The notes beneath the pieces were generated by a model. The model saw only the letters and a list, made by a program, of their open reading frames with translations, had not been told where the DNA came from and searched no databases. The translations under genes and the position numbers were made by a program. Shown piece after piece: positions 19,097 to 20,745 of a DNA stretch of 20,745 nt (position 1 is the stretch's first letter; each line of letters starts with the position of its first letter). Source of the stretch: Candidatus Hydrogenedentota bacterium (GTDB taxonomy: Bacteria > Hydrogenedentota > Hydrogenedentia > Hydrogenedentales > SLHB01); contig SLHB01000502.1 in assembly GCA_007136375.1 (NCBI GenBank), forward strand, positions 1 through 20,745, read 5' to 3'.

Positions 19097-20745
19097 ATGA
19101 AACGTCCCCGGCGGGGAATCGAGCGAAAGATCCTCACGTCCATCCTGTGGGTAGGCATATTGCCCATGGCGCTCGCGCTTATTGGCGGGTATACGACGCT
19201 ACGGGCCAGTCAGCGGACGGACGTGATGGACGACCTAGCCGTATCCGCTCAGAAGACGGCGGAAGGCGTGCGGTTCGCGGGCACCACCCGCCTGGAAGGC
19301 GTGAACCGCTTGGCGAACGAGCCGCGCGTCATCGACGCCGTGCGTCCGACAGGCGAAGACGGCGTTGTCCAAGTAGAGACCTCGTCGTCGCAGCGAGAGG
19401 AACTATTATCGTGGTTCCGTCAGATCGCTGCGACGGCGTTGGAAGGGGCGTCGGTGATCGGTCTATACGACCGGGACGGCAGGCTTGTGCTCGCCACCGA
19501 CCCGTCGATTACCGACAACCTTGGAAATGATCGTGACTGGGTGGGCCGCATTCGCGAGCCCACCTTTGTCGAATTCCAATACTCCGGGGAAGATGGGCGG
19601 CACCGGGCGAAGATCGTCGCGCCGGTCATGCTTCCCGGCACCAGCATCCGCCTAGGTTATGTCTCCGAGAAGGCGGACGTGGACAACCTTCTCACCTTCA
19701 TCTTTGGCCCCCGCGAACCGCTTCCCGGCCAACCCGGCCGTAAGAACAGCTATCAGATCGTCTACCCGGAAGGGGATGGTTTCATGGCCTTCCGGGCCTT
19801 CCCCGGCTCCGAGCAAGGCTATGGCGCGGAACCCGCCGATCCGCAGCTCGTGGCCTTGATTGCCGAGGCCGCGGAGTTGGGAGCGGGAACGCATGTCCGC
19901 CTTATCCGGGAATTCTCGGCCCAGAATGGCGTCACGGACGCGTTCGTCGCCATTCAGCGCCTGGCCGCATCGGACGATGCGTACATCGTCGTCTACCGGC
20001 CCGCCTCGGCGGTGTTCGGCGCCATTGACATAGGCGCTGTCGTGGCCGCCTTTGGCGCCGCGATCATCGTCGCCTTCCTCTGCATTCAAGCCTACCGGAA
20101 CGTGCACAACAACATTGTCCGTCCCGTGAGCCTGTTGAACGAAGGCGCTCAGATCATCGGCCAGGGCGATCTTGAGTTGAAGCTGAAGATTGGCACGGGC
20201 GACGAGATCGAAGAACTTGCCAACTCGTTCAACAAGATGGCCCTCGCGCTGAAGCGGAACATCCGGCAGTTGGAGGAGTCCGAGGAAAAGTACCGCAGCG
20301 TCGTCACCTCGATGCGGGACGGCATTCTCCAGACGAACGTGGACCGGGTCCTAACCTTTTTGAATCCGGCGGGCATTGAGATCTTCGGCCTTGACGGGAG
20401 CGAAGAGGCGATCGGCCGCGACTTGGCCGATTTCTTCTTGGTCAGCAATGACCTGCACCGCATGAACAAGCTCCTGGACAAGAACGGCTTTGTTGAGCGG
20501 ACCCGCGTATGGATGAAACGCAAGGACGGTCGGGCCATCTGCGTCGAGCTGTCGGCGAATTGCATGACGGGGGACAGCGGAGAAGCCCTTGGCATCGAGG
20601 GCATCTTCCGTGATGTTACGAAGGCCATCCGGCTGGAGAAAGAGGCCCGCGAACGGGCTGAACGCCTCAGCGCCATTAATCAAATTGCAAATGTAATCAA
20701 TTCGAGCCTCGAAGCCGGCCGCTTGTACGAAAACCTCGTCGTTGA
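19097..20745 (+). CDS. Membrane sensor (HAMP-PAS-GAF), probable histidine kinase, 3' end missing
   Basis: Open from ATG 19097 to the window end: 549 complete codons, truncated. A basic N-terminus and membrane segment (about 12-34) are followed by a roughly 270-residue periplasmic sensor, probably Cache-like (SVIGLYDRDGRLVLATDPS). A second membrane segment lies at about 305-331. A HAMP domain follows (about 332-391; VRPVSLLNEGAQIIGQGDLE). A PAS domain (about 395-515) contains EEKYRSVVTSMRDGILQTN and ends in the PAC-like EGIFRDVTKAIRLEKEA. The start of a GAF domain is visible from about 533 (INQIANVINSSLEAGRLYE). The kinase core is beyond the window, so histidine kinase is inferred from the architecture and the adjacent receiver gene; a diguanylate cyclase or phosphatase output is not excluded. 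AAAGG (19082-19086) is a modest ribosome-binding site 10 bases upstream. Confidence 0.85.
   Translation, partial: MKRPRRGIERKILTSILWVGILPMALALIGGYTTLRASQRTDVMDDLAVSAQKTAEGVRFAGTTRLEGVNRLANEPRVIDAVRPTGEDGVVQVETSSSQREELLSWFRQIAATALEGASVIGLYDRDGRLVLATDPSITDNLGNDRDWVGRIREPTFVEFQYSGEDGRHRAKIVAPVMLPGTSIRLGYVSEKADVDNLLTFIFGPREPLPGQPGRKNSYQIVYPEGDGFMAFRAFPGSEQGYGAEPADPQLVALIAEAAELGAGTHVRLIREFSAQNGVTDAFVAIQRLAASDDAYIVVYRPASAVFGAIDIGAVVAAFGAAIIVAFLCIQAYRNVHNNIVRPVSLLNEGAQIIGQGDLELKLKIGTGDEIEELANSFNKMALALKRNIRQLEESEEKYRSVVTSMRDGILQTNVDRVLTFLNPAGIEIFGLDGSEEAIGRDLADFFLVSNDLHRMNKLLDKNGFVERTRVWMKRKDGRAICVELSANCMTGDSGEALGIEGIFRDVTKAIRLEKEARERAERLSAINQIANVINSSLEAGRLYENLVV

Noticed and set aside
1..20745. CRISPR arrays, IS elements, tRNA and rRNA genes
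   Set aside because: No spaced direct repeats, transposase genes, terminal inverted repeats or RNA gene signatures were seen; the only repeat pair is the one in the pilin leader.

Overview
The window is a GC-rich bacterial chromosome segment (about 60% GC or more by eye) with every recognisable gene on the + strand, packed into short operons with ATGA/GTGA stop-start overlaps. No IS element, phage gene, CRISPR array, rRNA or tRNA was seen. The lineage cannot be fixed from sequence alone. The prepilin ending in a 'nVLYLDGsV' block (the H-X9-DG/DUF1559-like pilin type common in Planctomycetota, Verrucomicrobiota, Lentisphaerota and related high-GC candidate phyla such as Hydrogenedentes) and the HTH-REC fusion regulator point that way. 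This is inference.

Layout. (1) 1-1603: the end of a LolA/DUF4292-like protein, then rlmN (23S rRNA/tRNA m2A methyltransferase), with overlapping reading frames. (2) 1757-2907: an ECF sigma factor and its zinc-binding membrane anti-sigma factor, overlapping by 4 bases. (3) 3078-9299: an operon-like type II secretion/type IV pilus-like set: two different GspF/PilC membrane platform proteins, a short GspE/PilB ATPase and four pilin-like proteins (PilV/GspI-, PilW/GspJ-, PilX/GspK- and GspG/H-X9-DG-like). No secretin or prepilin peptidase lies in the window. (4) 9300-12289: a regulated upstream region, then siroheme sulfite reductase (cysI) and an iron-sulfur APS reductase (cysH), closed by a strong intrinsic terminator. 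(5) 12649-15231: a DinG/XPD-family iron-sulfur helicase with an N-terminal JAMM (RadC/JAB-like) domain. (6) 15335-18267: phosphoglucose isomerase (pgi) coupled to a TPR-like membrane protein. (7) 18488-end: a MerR/excisionase-type HTH fused to a receiver domain, followed by a large membrane sensor (HAMP, PAS, start of GAF) that runs off the window.

How parts may work together. The same 12-base box (AATCTGATCGCT), followed at identical spacing by CATA and a -10-like sequence, occurs upstream of both the sigma/anti-sigma pair and the pilus-like operon. The simplest reading is an autoregulated sigma factor that also drives the secretion/pilus operon. The cysI-cysH pair makes sulfide from APS, apparently under an 8-bp palindrome between two overlapping promoter candidates. 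The last two genes look like a two-component pair in which the kinase signals to the HTH-REC protein.

The observations most worth a second look are the shared sigma-type promoter; a pilin whose unusually long leader is built from two copies of a C/G-rich palindromic repeat read in the same frame; the JAMM-DinG fusion; and the structured control region ahead of cysI.
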